A model generated the notes under the pieces. That model had not been told where the DNA came from and ran no database searches. It saw nothing but the letters and a program-made list of their open reading frames with translations. The position numbers and the translations under genes are program-made. Shown here one piece after another: positions 1 through 8,665 of a DNA stretch of 64,000 bases (its first letter is position 1; each line of letters opens with the position of its first letter). The DNA is from Formosa sediminum (lineage in GTDB: Bacteria > Bacteroidota > Bacteroidia > Flavobacteriales > Flavobacteriaceae), in NCBI RefSeq assembly GCF_007197735.1, contig NZ_CP041637.1, positions 1,736,001 to 1,800,000 of the forward strand, written 5' to 3'.

Positions 1-1
1 G

Positions 2-700
2 CATCCTGGTCACGGAAATTATTCAGGAACTTTAATAAATGCCTTAATTTATCATTTTGATAATTTACCTGAAAATTCTTCTGGTCGTCCAGGTCTGGTT
101 CACAGAATAGATAAAGATACTAGCGGTTTGTTGGTTGTAGCCAAAACGGAAGAAGCTATGGCACAATTATCTTTACAATTTGCAGAAAAAACGTCAGAAC
201 GTGAGTATGTCGCTATTGTCTGGGGAAATGTAGAAGACGAAGAAGGCACCGTAGAAGGCAATATTGGGCGTCACCCTAAAAACAGACTTCAAAATACTGT
301 GTTTTTTGGAGACGATGAAGATAAAGGAAAACCTGCTGTAACACATTACAAAGTAATTGAACGTTTAGGGTATGTAACTTTGGTGTCTTGTAAATTAGAA
401 ACCGGACGCACACATCAAATTCGTGTGCATATGAAGCATATTGGGCATACTTTATTTAATGATGAACGTTATGGTGGAGAGAAGATTTTAAAGGGCACTA
501 CTTTTACTAAATACAAACAGTTTGTAGATAATTGCTTTAAAATTTTACCACGACAAGCGCTACATGCTAAAACGCTTGGTTTTGAGCATCCTCGCACCAA
601 AGAATTCATGCGTTTTAATACAGATATTCCAGAAGATATGCAATTGTGCATTGAAAAATGGAGGCAATATGTAAAACATCAAGAGTTAGGTGAAGCATAA
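2..700 (+). CDS. RluA-family RNA pseudouridine synthase (5' end cut by window)
   Basis: The open frame runs in from the left edge, so the N-terminus (normally an S4 domain and the start of the catalytic domain) is missing. The visible part has the RluA/RluD catalytic motif HRIDKDTSG with the active-site Asp, then the conserved ETGRTHQIRVHMKHIGH block. This family isomerises uridines in 23S rRNA or tRNA in the cytoplasm. The fragment ends with the usual RluA-like C-terminal HP-R-TKEFMRF segment. Which uridine it modifies cannot be told from this piece; RluD-like is the commonest assignment in this phylum. The TTG at 128 is internal to the domain and is not the real start. Confidence 0.9.
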   Translation, partial: HPGHGNYSGTLINALIYHFDNLPENSSGRPGLVHRIDKDTSGLLVVAKTEEAMAQLSLQFAEKTSEREYVAIVWGNVEDEEGTVEGNIGRHPKNRLQNTVFFGDDEDKGKPAVTHYKVIERLGYVTLVSCKLETGRTHQIRVHMKHIGHTLFNDERYGGEKILKGTTFTKYKQFVDNCFKILPRQALHAKTLGFEHPRTKEFMRFNTDIPEDMQLCIEKWRQYVKHQELGEA

Positions 701-743
701 ATATTTGTTATGCAACTATAAAAAGTAACAGTCTATACCTATA

Positions 744-772
744 TATATTTGTCCTTTTCAATTGTAAATTTG
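744..772 (+). promoter_or_regulatory. Two TAnnTTTG -7-type boxes upstream of yaaA
   Basis: TATATTTG (744-751) and TAAATTTG (765-772) both match the Bacteroidota -7 consensus TAnnTTTG and lie 21 bp apart, 55-75 bases before the yaaA ATG. No good TTG element lies at the -33 distance from either box. They may be two start sites, or only one may be used. This is inferred from consensus alone. Confidence 0.45.
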
Positions 773-827
773 TGTGATTTTAATACTGAAATCAATATAG
801 AAGTTAAATTGATATAATCCTACATAT

Positions 828-1586
828 ATGAAATTAGTAATATCCCCAGCAAAGTCTCTAGATTTAGAAAGTAAATTACCAACAGAAGCTTATACCGAAG
901 CTCAATTTTTAAAACAAGCAGAGCGTCTAAATAAGGTGGTGAAAAAGAAATCTGCTAAGCAGTTGTCTGAATTAATGAAAATTTCGGATGCATTAGGGCA
1001 ACTAAATTATCAGAGAAATCAAGAGTGGGAATTACCTTTTACTACAGATAATGCTAGACAAGCCATTTATGCATTTAATGGAGATGTGTACCGTGGACTG
1101 GATGCATATACTATTTCTGAAGATAAACTCGAGAAATTACAAAGTACGGTAAGAATTTTATCTGGATTATATGGTGTGTTAAAGCCTTTAGATTTAATTC
1201 AGGCTTATCGTCTAGAAATGGGTACTAAATTACCTGTAGGCACAGATAAAAATTTGTATGAGTTTTGGAAAAAAACAATAACAAATGCTCTTAATGAAGA
1301 TTTAGAAGATGGCGAATTATTTTTAAATTTAGCTAGTAATGAGTATTTTAAAGCTGTAGATGTTAAAGCATTAAAAGTTCCCGTTATTACAGCAACTTTT
1401 AAGAATTTTAAAAATGGCGAATACAAGATGATTGCAACTTACGCAAAATTAGCTAGAGGCTTAATGGCGCGATATGTTGTAGATACTGATGCTAATAGTG
1501 TTGAAGATTTAAAAGGATTTAACTACGAAAAGTATAGATACGATGAGCAATTATCAACAAAAACAGAGTTGGTCTTTACAAGATAA
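828..1586 (+). CDS. yaaA: YaaA family peroxide-stress protein (DUF328)
   Basis: The 252-residue protein opens with MKLVISPAKSLDLESKLP, the hallmark of the YaaA/UPF0246 family, and keeps the conserved FNGDVYRGLDA and LSGLYGVLKPLDLIQAYRLEMGTKL blocks. E. coli YaaA is a cytoplasmic protein that lowers intracellular free iron and limits oxidative DNA damage during peroxide stress. Length and ends fit the family. The ATG at 828 gives the family N-terminus exactly. A small membrane-protein frame begins inside its last 44 bases, so the two are probably co-transcribed. Confidence 0.93.
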   Translation: MKLVISPAKSLDLESKLPTEAYTEAQFLKQAERLNKVVKKKSAKQLSELMKISDALGQLNYQRNQEWELPFTTDNARQAIYAFNGDVYRGLDAYTISEDKLEKLQSTVRILSGLYGVLKPLDLIQAYRLEMGTKLPVGTDKNLYEFWKKTITNALNEDLEDGELFLNLASNEYFKAVDVKALKVPVITATFKNFKNGEYKMIATYAKLARGLMARYVVDTDANSVEDLKGFNYEKYRYDEQLSTKTELVFTR

Positions 1587-1881
1587 TAAACGGTCTGAGG
1601 CAGAACGTGAAGCGTTTAAACCTACAGGTAAAACCTCTAGAAAGCTATCTAAATTGTATGTTATTGTAGCTGTATTAATAACTTATTTAACCAGTTTAAC
1701 ATTAACCGTAGGATCCAAAAAAACCTTAGAAACCTGTCTGACCTCAGAGTTTTGTTTCAATTCTAAAGACAACGTTTTTCTTTATGCGTTGTATGTGTTT
1801 AGTACAATAGCAATTATTGGGGGTGTTATTTTTGTGGCTTATAAATTTGGAAAGCGTTTTGGTAATGCTATAAAACAGTAA
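1543..1881 (+). CDS. Small two-helix membrane protein, unknown function
   Basis: This 112-residue frame starts with MSNYQQKQSWSLQDNKR, a soluble lysine/arginine-rich head of about 37 residues. Two hydrophobic helices follow (about residues 38-56 and 79-101), joined by a loop with two Cys, and then a basic tail. It overlaps the end of yaaA by 44 bases in another frame, and no later ATG would avoid the overlap, so translation is probably coupled to yaaA. It ends immediately before the convergent ribosomal protein THX gene. I do not recognise a family. The clear hydrophobic pattern and tight packing support it as a real gene. Confidence 0.6.
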   Translation: MSNYQQKQSWSLQDNKRSEAEREAFKPTGKTSRKLSKLYVIVAVLITYLTSLTLTVGSKKTLETCLTSEFCFNSKDNVFLYALYVFSTIAIIGGVIFVAYKFGKRFGNAIKQ

Positions 1882-2019
1882 TTAACGTTTTATTGTTTGG
1901 TCTTTATCGATGTCTATTTTAATTTCTGGACGAACTTTTTTCTTAATACGCGGACGTTTAACACCATAAGATCCTCTGTTTATTTTTCCGCGTTTAGTTT
2001 TTTTATCTCCTTTTCCCAT
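1882..2019 (-). CDS. Small ribosomal subunit protein bTHX (30S protein THX family)
   Basis: This is a 45-residue, very basic minus-strand gene. The start MGKGDKKTKRGKINRGSYGV and the following arginine/lysine-rich stretch match the THX family of Bacteroidota (counterpart of Thermus Thx, a small peptide buried in the 30S head). The THX-typical MGKGDKKT-RGKI-GSYG-RRP pattern is directly readable. An acidic/basic tail ends DKDQTIKR. The stop abuts the convergent membrane-protein gene with no spacer, and the start diverges from the glycosylase-like gene 45 bases away. It is easily missed because of its size. Confidence 0.85.
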   Translation of the reverse strand: MGKGDKKTKRGKINRGSYGVKRPRIKKKVRPEIKIDIDKDQTIKR

Positions 2020-2064
2020 AGTTTTTCTTTTAAAATACTATTTTTAAAGTAAACCCCAAAATAA

Positions 2065-2718
2065 ATGTTCAAGCACAAGCATCCATACCCTCCATTTATC
2101 CCTGAAAACACCACTAAACTAATTGTAGGCACCTTACCGCCTCCAAGGTTTTCTGTTGGGCAATTTAAACCTGGAGATGTTAATTTTTGCTATGGTAGTA
2201 TTAATGGGCTTTTATGGCCTATTTTAAATACAATATTCGATTTAAATCTAAAATTTGAAACTACTGAAGAGGCAATACTTCAGCGTAAAAACTTTTTAAA
2301 ATCTAGACATATCGGAATTTGTGATATTGTTGAAAGTGCAGAACGCGAAAAAATTGATGCCTCAGATCTTGGTATGCAAAATGTGGAGTTAAGAAATTTA
2401 CTAAAATATTTAAAACAGCATCCTAAAATAGATACTTTACTCTTTACTGGTGGTAATAGTAAAAATGGACCAGAATATTTTTTTAGAAAGCATTTAAAAG
2501 CTAATAATTTGGCTTTAAAATTGAAGTGTAAAGATGTGCCAAAACTTCATACTTTTGAGTTTGAAGGACGCCTTATAAAAACAGTCTCTTTAACAGCGCC
2601 ATCGGGCGCTGCTAATAGAGCTGTTGGCAGTATGACACAGTATAAACACATAAAACAGACTAATTCAAAGTTTACTACTTTTGATTTTCGTGTCATGCAG
2701 TACCGCCATTTTTTTTAA
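2065..2718 (+). CDS. Uracil-DNA glycosylase superfamily protein
   Basis: The 217-residue protein has LIVGTLPPPRFS near residue 20, FCYGSINGLLWPIL near 42-55 and IGICDIVESAERE near 87-100, which together look like the UDG superfamily fold: a GT-PP loop, an aromatic base-stacking region and a late catalytic strand. LLFTGGNS near 129-136 and SLTAPSGAANRA near 178-189 would form the DNA-intercalation side. Such proteins excise uracil or mismatched bases, but the family also holds enzymes of unknown substrate, and the canonical GQDPY motif is absent. It converges tail to tail with the alginate lyase gene, one base apart. Fold assignment is moderate and the substrate unknown. Confidence 0.65.
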   Translation: MFKHKHPYPPFIPENTTKLIVGTLPPPRFSVGQFKPGDVNFCYGSINGLLWPILNTIFDLNLKFETTEEAILQRKNFLKSRHIGICDIVESAEREKIDASDLGMQNVELRNLLKYLKQHPKIDTLLFTGGNSKNGPEYFFRKHLKANNLALKLKCKDVPKLHTFEFEGRLIKTVSLTAPSGAANRAVGSMTQYKHIKQTNSKFTTFDFRVMQYRHFF

Positions 2719-2719
2719 A

Positions 2720-5236
2720 CTAATTATTAATAATAAAACGTTTAAATGTCGTCTCATTATTGGAATTACTCGCTTTTAAAATATAAGTACCTGCAGCAAA
2801 ACTAGACACATTAATAGTAGTCTCGAGCCCTACTTGTAAGGGTTGAGATAATATTTTTTGACCTTGTATGTTATAAACTTCTATACGACTTAATTGTTGT
2901 TTTGTATCTAAAATATGAAGTTCTTTTTGAGCAGGATTTGGGAATACTTTTAAGGTTTTGGTAAGTGAATTTTCGGAAACCGAAAGTCTATCTTCGGTGC
3001 CATAAATACGCACTTCGGTTATACTTGTCCAAGCACTATTTTCGTTTCCATAACCTATAATTTGAACATAACGCGCAGTTGTGGCATTTAGAATAAAATT
3101 CTCGTATTCATCGGTAGTTCCTGAACTTTCTAATCGGTTTGTTAATGTGGTAAATTCGGTTCCGTTTTCGGAAACAGCTATTTCAAAATACGTTTTACGA
3201 GAGGTTCCGTTATGAAATGCAATTTTTAATAAGCTTACTGTATTAATTTCGCCTAAGTCGTAAGTAATTGTTTGGCCATCACCTTCTGCAGACCAGCGAG
3301 TGTCAAAATCGTCATCGAGTGTGTTTTCAGGACCGTTAGAATCTTGAGCAGCACTAGCAAAAACGGTATCAGGGTCTAATAAATCTAATCCGTCTGACGG
3401 GTCTTTCCCCATTTGGGTAATGGTTATTGTTCTAGTTAGTGTACTGCTTGCAATGGTAAGCGTTCCAGTACGTTCTTCAGTAGTAGTATTTTCAGAAACC
3501 ATAATTTCTATAGTTTCATTATTTTCTCCGTTTGTAGGTGATGCAGAAATCCAATCTTGGTCAACAGAAACGTCCCAAGCCATATTAGACGTAACTGCAG
3601 TTTCTTGAGTACCTGCTTCGGCAGTAAAAATATCTATAGCTGCAATAGATAACTGATCTACTTCTTCAAGTTCTCCTTCATCAGAATATGGGCCAACATC
3701 TTCTGGTTCGAGTGGTGCATAACGCACACTTTCTGTGCTAAAATGATCGGCGCCGGCATTACTTTCTGTAGGTCTATTTTGACCTTCAATATCTTCATTA
3801 ACCATCACAGAAGTTGTCCCAGAAGTAAATAAAGGAGATGCGGCTGTGCTTTTCCAAACGCCATTAGTAAATTCTAAATTGGGATTCTCAACTGTAACTT
3901 CGTTATTATTAAAAGTAGAATTGTCACTAATTAAAATAGCATCACCTTCAGGGTACATTAGGTTGTTTGACCATGAGACTCCGTCGCCTTGATCATTTCC
4001 ATCTACATAGTTTACTAAGCTATTTGTTTTCCCGATTACTAGATTGTTAGCAAACATTACATCTTTAACTTTTTTGCTGTAATTTCCGTTATTATCAAAA
4101 CCAATTTCAATACCATAAGTATTATTTACTAGCGTATTATAAGCAATAGTGACGCGTTCTGCCCTAAAGTGTTTACTTAAACTGCTACTTTCCCCATCAA
4201 TGGCATCACCTTGAGTAATTGTAATTGGGGCATCCCAGCGTGTGCCTTCCAGGTTTTCAAAATAATTATTTATTATAATATGGTCTGTACCATACACTCT
4301 AATGCCTCCGGTGTACAGTGTGGATCCTGTGTTAGATGTGCCAATCTCTTTATCGTCACCAAAGAAATAGTTCCCTTCTATTCGGTTTCTGTTACCATGT
4401 CTTAGCGATAATGTTCCGTAGCTTTTTCTAAATGTATTATGTCTTACCACATTGTCACAACTTTTTACTGAGACTATTTCTGGATCGCCATCACAATCTT
4501 CAAATAAGTTGAATTCTACTGTGGTATAACCGCTAGATTTAGACATTTCGCTCCAGCCAATTCTAATAGATTCTTGTTCGTTTTCTGCTCGAGGTCCGTT
4601 ATTTTTAAAATAGTTATGATCTATTCTATCGTAAGTAGATTGTCGGAAATCTGAGTCGCCATCATTAGTGCCGTCAATAGTTATGTAGTGTCCAGGCGTA
4701 GTTTTGTTCTGGAAGGTGTTATGGTCTATTCTGTTGTTGTGACTGGTGTATTGAAAGGTGTGGTCGTCCCATATGCCGCCTATGTATACCCATTTAATAG
4801 ACTCTTCTGTTTTTAGTTCAAATACATTTCGTGTAATGCGTATGTTGTTAGAACCTTCCAATTTTACTAGTGAGTTATCACCTTCACAATCAAAGATAAA
4901 TCCTTGTAAAGTAATGTAAGACGATTTTTTAAAAACAAAGTGCGATTCACCTGTTAAAGTTACGCCTCCAACAGTCTCCGCTTGTATTACAATAGGCGAT
5001 CCAGAATTTCCATGTTTTTCAGAGATACTTAACTCGAAATCGTTATACGTTCCGTTTTTAATAATAAATACATCTCCTGCAGTTACATTGTCTAATAGAT
5101 CTTCAAGTTCATCTAGATCTTCAATATAAGTTTGTGCAGAAACACAAAAAGCAAATAATGATAGCATTAAAAATAGAAGGTGCTGTTTGTTAAGTCCATA
5201 ATTTATGGACCGAAGTAATGAGTAGTTGTTTGTCAT
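2720..5236 (-). CDS. Secreted PL6-family alginate lyase, BACON + discoidin + T9SS domains
   Basis: The 838-residue protein has a signal peptide (about residues 1-34, ending CVSA-Q). A PL6 right-handed parallel beta-helix (about 36-500) follows, with repeated N-R-I-D-H-N-x-F coils. The PL6 catalytic Lys/Arg pair is visible as K258 (in EIVSVKSCDN) and R279 (in GTLSLRHGNRN); E220, E222 and E253 are the likely calcium ligands. After it come a BACON domain (about 529-610), an F5/8 type C discoidin-like carbohydrate-binding domain (614-748) and a C-terminal type IX sorting domain (762-838, with FPNPA and ending RFIINN). PL6 enzymes cleave alginate by beta-elimination; a few members act on chondroitin or dermatan. 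It would be exported by Sec and then T9SS. It stands alone here, with no SusC/SusD or other alginate genes in the window. Confidence 0.88.
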   Translation of the reverse strand: MTNNYSLLRSINYGLNKQHLLFLMLSLFAFCVSAQTYIEDLDELEDLLDNVTAGDVFIIKNGTYNDFELSISEKHGNSGSPIVIQAETVGGVTLTGESHFVFKKSSYITLQGFIFDCEGDNSLVKLEGSNNIRITRNVFELKTEESIKWVYIGGIWDDHTFQYTSHNNRIDHNTFQNKTTPGHYITIDGTNDGDSDFRQSTYDRIDHNYFKNNGPRAENEQESIRIGWSEMSKSSGYTTVEFNLFEDCDGDPEIVSVKSCDNVVRHNTFRKSYGTLSLRHGNRNRIEGNYFFGDDKEIGTSNTGSTLYTGGIRVYGTDHIIINNYFENLEGTRWDAPITITQGDAIDGESSSLSKHFRAERVTIAYNTLVNNTYGIEIGFDNNGNYSKKVKDVMFANNLVIGKTNSLVNYVDGNDQGDGVSWSNNLMYPEGDAILISDNSTFNNNEVTVENPNLEFTNGVWKSTAASPLFTSGTTSVMVNEDIEGQNRPTESNAGADHFSTESVRYAPLEPEDVGPYSDEGELEEVDQLSIAAIDIFTAEAGTQETAVTSNMAWDVSVDQDWISASPTNGENNETIEIMVSENTTTEERTGTLTIASSTLTRTITITQMGKDPSDGLDLLDPDTVFASAAQDSNGPENTLDDDFDTRWSAEGDGQTITYDLGEINTVSLLKIAFHNGTSRKTYFEIAVSENGTEFTTLTNRLESSGTTDEYENFILNATTARYVQIIGYGNENSAWTSITEVRIYGTEDRLSVSENSLTKTLKVFPNPAQKELHILDTKQQLSRIEVYNIQGQKILSQPLQVGLETTINVSSFAAGTYILKASNSNNETTFKRFIINN

Positions 5237-5266
5237 GATTTAGTAGTTTTTATCTGGGTTACCAGA

Positions 5267-5306
5267 TTGGTTAACCAAATTTAATTAAATTTATTATTAT
5301 GAACAA
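5267..5306 (-). promoter_or_regulatory. Promoter with palindromic operator candidate for the alginate lyase
   Basis: On the minus strand a TTG (5306-5304) is followed after 20 bases by TAAATTTG (5283-5276), a good Bacteroidota -33/-7 pair about 40 bases before the lyase ATG. A perfect 12-base palindrome TTGGTTAACCAA (5267-5278) overlaps the end of the -7 box and the expected start site, and a related GGTTACCA copy lies beside it at 5257-5264. The position suits a repressor that responds to a sugar. The sequence shows the palindrome and boxes; the role is inferred. Confidence 0.5.
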
Positions 5307-5481
5307 TAAATTGTGTTTAAATAATTGTGATATTCTTATTAAAAAAGCTAAATAATTAGTAAAATACAATTTTGATAAAATACTTTATAGATAAGTAAAA
5401 ACTAAAGGTCACTAAGGTAAATACCATAAATTAGAGAGATATTTTTATGAGTCAATACTTCTTTAATACACTTCAAATCAT

Positions 5482-5489
5482 TAAATTTG
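5482..5489 (+). promoter_or_regulatory. -7-type box for ffh
   Basis: TAAATTTG matches TAnnTTTG and sits 26 bases before the ffh ATG. No clear TTG lies about 20 bases upstream, so this rests on the -7 match and on position in a divergent intergenic region. Confidence 0.45.
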
Positions 5490-5515
5490 CGTTTCTTAAA
5501 ATTTGATGAAAGTTT

Positions 5516-6844
5516 ATGTTTAATAATTTAAGTGAGAAGTTAGATAAAGCGTTACACGTTCTTAAGGGACATGGAAGTATAACAGAAGTTAATGTTGCAG
5601 AAACCTTAAAAGAAGTACGTCGTGCTTTATTAGATGCCGATGTTAACTTTAAAATTGCTAAAGATTTTACAAATAGAGTAAAAGATAAAGCATTAGGGCA
5701 AGATGTATTAACTACATTACAGCCTGGACAATTAATGGTTAAAATTGTTAAAGACGAATTAACCGCATTAATGGGAGGTGATGCCGAAGGGATTAACTTA
5801 TCTGGGACACCAAGTGTTATTTTAATGTCAGGGTTACAAGGTTCTGGTAAGACAACATTTTCAGGTAAATTAGCAAACTATCTTAAAACAAAAAAAACAA
5901 AGAAACCTTTATTAGTTGCTTGTGATGTATACCGTCCAGCCGCTATAGATCAATTACATGTTGTTGGAGAACAAATTAATGTGGAGGTTTTTAGTGATAA
6001 AGGAAATAGCAACCCTGTTGCCATTGCTGAAGCTGGTATTGCTCATGCAAAAGCAAACGGACATAATGTGGTTATTATAGATACCGCAGGTCGTTTAGCT
6101 GTAGATGAAGCCATGATGACTGAAATTTCAGAAATACATAAAGCCATACAACCTCAAGAAACCTTATTTGTTGTAGACTCTATGACAGGTCAAGATGCTG
6201 TTAATACAGCAAAGGCCTTTAATGATGTTTTAAATTTTGATGGTGTTATCTTAACGAAATTAGATGGTGATACACGTGGTGGTGCAGCAATATCAATTAA
6301 ATCTGTAGTAAATAAGCCAATTAAATTTATTGGTACAGGAGAGAAGATGGAAGCGATAGATGTGTTCTATCCATCTCGTATGGCAGATCGTATTTTAGGT
6401 ATGGGAGATGTGGTGTCTCTTGTAGAGCGTGCGCAAGAGCAGTTTGATGAAGAAGAAGCCAGAAAATTACAAAAGAAGATTGCTAAAAATCAATTTGGTT
6501 TTGATGATTTCTTAAAGCAAATTCAGCAAATCAAGAAAATGGGGAATATGAAAGACCTTATTGGAATGATTCCTGGAGCAGGAAAAATGATGAAAGATAT
6601 TGATATTGATGATGATGCTTTTAAACATATTGAAGCTATTATTCATTCTATGACGCCTTTAGAGCGTACCAATCCATCAGTAATAAATGCTAGTAGAAAA
6701 AAACGTATTGGTAAAGGGTCTGGAACATCTGTACAGCAAGTCAATCAATTGTTAAAGCAATTTGATCAGATGAGTAAAATGATGAAAATGATGCAAGGCG
6801 GTGGCGGAAAACGTATGATGCAAGCCATGAAAAATATGCGTTAA
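5516..6844 (+). CDS. ffh: Signal recognition particle protein Ffh (SRP54)
   Basis: The 442-residue protein shows the full SRP54 layout. The helical N domain (1-90) is followed by the GTPase domain with P-loop GLQGSGKTT (106-114), DTAGR (189-193) and TKLDGDTRGG (247-256). A methionine-rich M domain follows, which binds 4.5S RNA and signal sequences and ends KMMKMMQGGGGKRMMQAMK. With FtsY it delivers nascent membrane proteins to SecYEG. Length is normal. The ATG at 5516 gives the standard MF-NLSEKLDKAL start. folD follows after 38 bases with no terminator, so the two are probably co-transcribed. Confidence 0.97.
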   Translation: MFNNLSEKLDKALHVLKGHGSITEVNVAETLKEVRRALLDADVNFKIAKDFTNRVKDKALGQDVLTTLQPGQLMVKIVKDELTALMGGDAEGINLSGTPSVILMSGLQGSGKTTFSGKLANYLKTKKTKKPLLVACDVYRPAAIDQLHVVGEQINVEVFSDKGNSNPVAIAEAGIAHAKANGHNVVIIDTAGRLAVDEAMMTEISEIHKAIQPQETLFVVDSMTGQDAVNTAKAFNDVLNFDGVILTKLDGDTRGGAAISIKSVVNKPIKFIGTGEKMEAIDVFYPSRMADRILGMGDVVSLVERAQEQFDEEEARKLQKKIAKNQFGFDDFLKQIQQIKKMGNMKDLIGMIPGAGKMMKDIDIDDDAFKHIEAIIHSMTPLERTNPSVINASRKKRIGKGSGTSVQQVNQLLKQFDQMSKMMKMMQGGGGKRMMQAMKNMR

Positions 6845-6882
6845 GATTTAAAATCTAATTAATAAATAATATACCCTATTAC

Positions 6883-7767
6883 ATGACAATTTTAGACGGA
6901 AAAAAGGTTAGTAACGATATTAAAGACGAAATCACCGAGCAAGTAAAAAAAATGAAAGCTAAAGGTGAAAAAGTACCACATTTAGCAGCTATTATTGTTG
7001 GAAACGATGGTGCAAGTTTAACGTATGTAGGAAGCAAAGTAAGAGCTTGCGAACGAGTTGGTTTTGAGTCTACTTTAGTTAAAATGTCTAGTACAACTAG
7101 TGAGGTAGAATTATTAGATAAAATTCATGAACTTAATGAGAATCCAGAAATAGACGGATATATTGTGCAATTGCCATTACCAGACCAAATAGACACTCAA
7201 AAAGTGCTTTTGGCTGTTAATCCAGATAAAGATGTAGACGGTTTTCATCCTGCAAATTTTGGAAAAATGGCTTTAGATATGACTACGTTTATTCCAGCTA
7301 CACCTTTTGGTATATTGGAGTTATTAGAGCGTTACGGGGTAGAAACTAGTGGTAAACATACTGTAGTTATTGGTCGTTCTCATATTGTAGGTCGCCCAAT
7401 GAGTATCTTAATGGGAAGAAAAGGTTTTCCAGGAAACTCCACCGTTACATTAACACATAGTCATACTAAAAACATTACGCAAATTACATCTCAAGCAGAT
7501 ATTATAATTTCTGCATTAGGAGTTCCTAATTTCCTTAAAGCAGAAATGGTTAAGGATGATGTTGTAATTATTGATGTAGGAATTACACGTGTTGCAGACG
7601 ATTCTACCGAAAAAGGATACAGAATTACGGGAGATGTAGATTTTGTTAATGTAAGTAAAAAAGCAAGTTTTATTACGCCTGTTCCAGGAGGCGTTGGACC
7701 TATGACTATTGCAATGTTATTGAAAAACACATTGTTAGCTTGTGAGAGACACAGAAAAAGAGCTTAA
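6883..7767 (+). CDS. folD: Bifunctional methylene-THF dehydrogenase / methenyl-THF cyclohydrolase
   Basis: The 294-residue FolD interconverts 5,10-methylene-, methenyl- and 10-formyl-tetrahydrofolate with NADP(H) in cytoplasmic one-carbon metabolism. It carries the Y48/K52 catalytic pair in TYVGSKVRACERVGF, the folate-loop motif GYIVQLPLP, the NADP-binding GRSHIVGRPMS and the near-C-terminal PVPGGVGPMT signature. Length is typical. It lies 38 bases behind ffh, and a strong hairpin terminator follows, closing a two-gene unit. Confidence 0.97.
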   Translation: MTILDGKKVSNDIKDEITEQVKKMKAKGEKVPHLAAIIVGNDGASLTYVGSKVRACERVGFESTLVKMSSTTSEVELLDKIHELNENPEIDGYIVQLPLPDQIDTQKVLLAVNPDKDVDGFHPANFGKMALDMTTFIPATPFGILELLERYGVETSGKHTVVIGRSHIVGRPMSILMGRKGFPGNSTVTLTHSHTKNITQITSQADIIISALGVPNFLKAEMVKDDVVIIDVGITRVADDSTEKGYRITGDVDFVNVSKKASFITPVPGGVGPMTIAMLLKNTLLACERHRKRA

Positions 7768-7791
7768 TAAGTTATAATCTTTATTTATTTA

Positions 7792-7831
7792 AATAAGCAT
7801 AATTACATACGTAATTATGCTTATTTTTTTT
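7792..7831 (+). terminator. Rho-independent terminator after folD
   Basis: A 15-bp perfect stem (7792-7806 with 7811-7825), loop ATAC, runs directly into a T tract (to 7831). The left arm has no A tract before it, so it works mainly for the plus strand. Confidence 0.85.
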
Positions 7832-7889
7832 GTGTTAACTGTTACTGCTTTGTTTTTTTATTAGCTTTATAGTGACACCTAGTATTCCG

Positions 7890-8645
7890 TTAAGCTTTTC
7901 GTCTAGATGGTCGTGCTGGAGAATACGTTTTAGTAGATTCTCCTATTAATTGTTGTAGTTCTTTCATTTCCTCTCTAGTGATTTCACGATATTCGCCTAT
8001 TGGCATATCTAACTTAATATTCATAATTCGAACACGCTTTAGAGTTTGAACTTCATAAGTTAAATATTCACACATTCTACGAATTTGCCTGTTTAAACCT
8101 TGGGTAAGTATAATTTTAAATTCGTAAGTTCCTAATTTTTCAACTTTACACTTTTTAGTAACCTGATCTAAAATAGGGATACCATTAGACATACGCTCAA
8201 TAAAAGTTTGTGAAATGGGTTTGTCTACTGTAACAATATATTCTTTTTCGTGATTATTACTAGCGCGTAATATTTTATTTACAATGTCACCATCGTCGGT
8301 AAGTAAAATTAAACCTTCGCTTGGTTTATCTAATCGCCCGATAGGAAAAATACGTTTTGGATAATTAATAAACTCAATAATATTATCTTTTTCAACACGT
8401 GTGTCTGTAGTACAAACTATACCAACAGGTTTGTTAAAAGCGATATAAACAAATTCTTCTTTGGTATTGCCAATAGGCTTGCCATCTACAGCTACAATAT
8501 CATTACTTCCTACTTTAGTTCCCATTTCAGGAACCACACCATTAATAGTAACACGTCCAGCATCTATAAGTTTATCTGCAGCACGTCTAGAGCAGTAACC
8601 TGCTTCGCTTAAATATTTGTTTATTCGTTTTAATTCCGTTTCCAT
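7890..8645 (-). CDS. rluF: RluF-like 23S rRNA pseudouridine synthase (RsuA family)
   Basis: The 251-residue protein has an N-terminal S4 RNA-binding domain (RINKYLSEAGYCSRRAADKLI, about residues 6-55) and an RsuA-type catalytic domain. The active-site Asp lies in GRLDKPSEGLILLTDDG, and the QGLNRQIRRMCEYL block is conserved. The PSEG form of the motif is characteristic of RluF-like enzymes, which modify U2604 in E. coli 23S rRNA. The tail is short and basic. It is the last gene of a tightly packed minus-strand run, 20 bases after the hydrolase. The exact target base is inferred. Confidence 0.88.
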   Translation of the reverse strand: METELKRINKYLSEAGYCSRRAADKLIDAGRVTINGVVPEMGTKVGSNDIVAVDGKPIGNTKEEFVYIAFNKPVGIVCTTDTRVEKDNIIEFINYPKRIFPIGRLDKPSEGLILLTDDGDIVNKILRASNNHEKEYIVTVDKPISQTFIERMSNGIPILDQVTKKCKVEKLGTYEFKIILTQGLNRQIRRMCEYLTYEVQTLKRVRIMNIKLDMPIGEYREITREEMKELQQLIGESTKTYSPARPSRRKA

Positions 8646-8665
8646 GTTGCAAAGATACGATAAGT

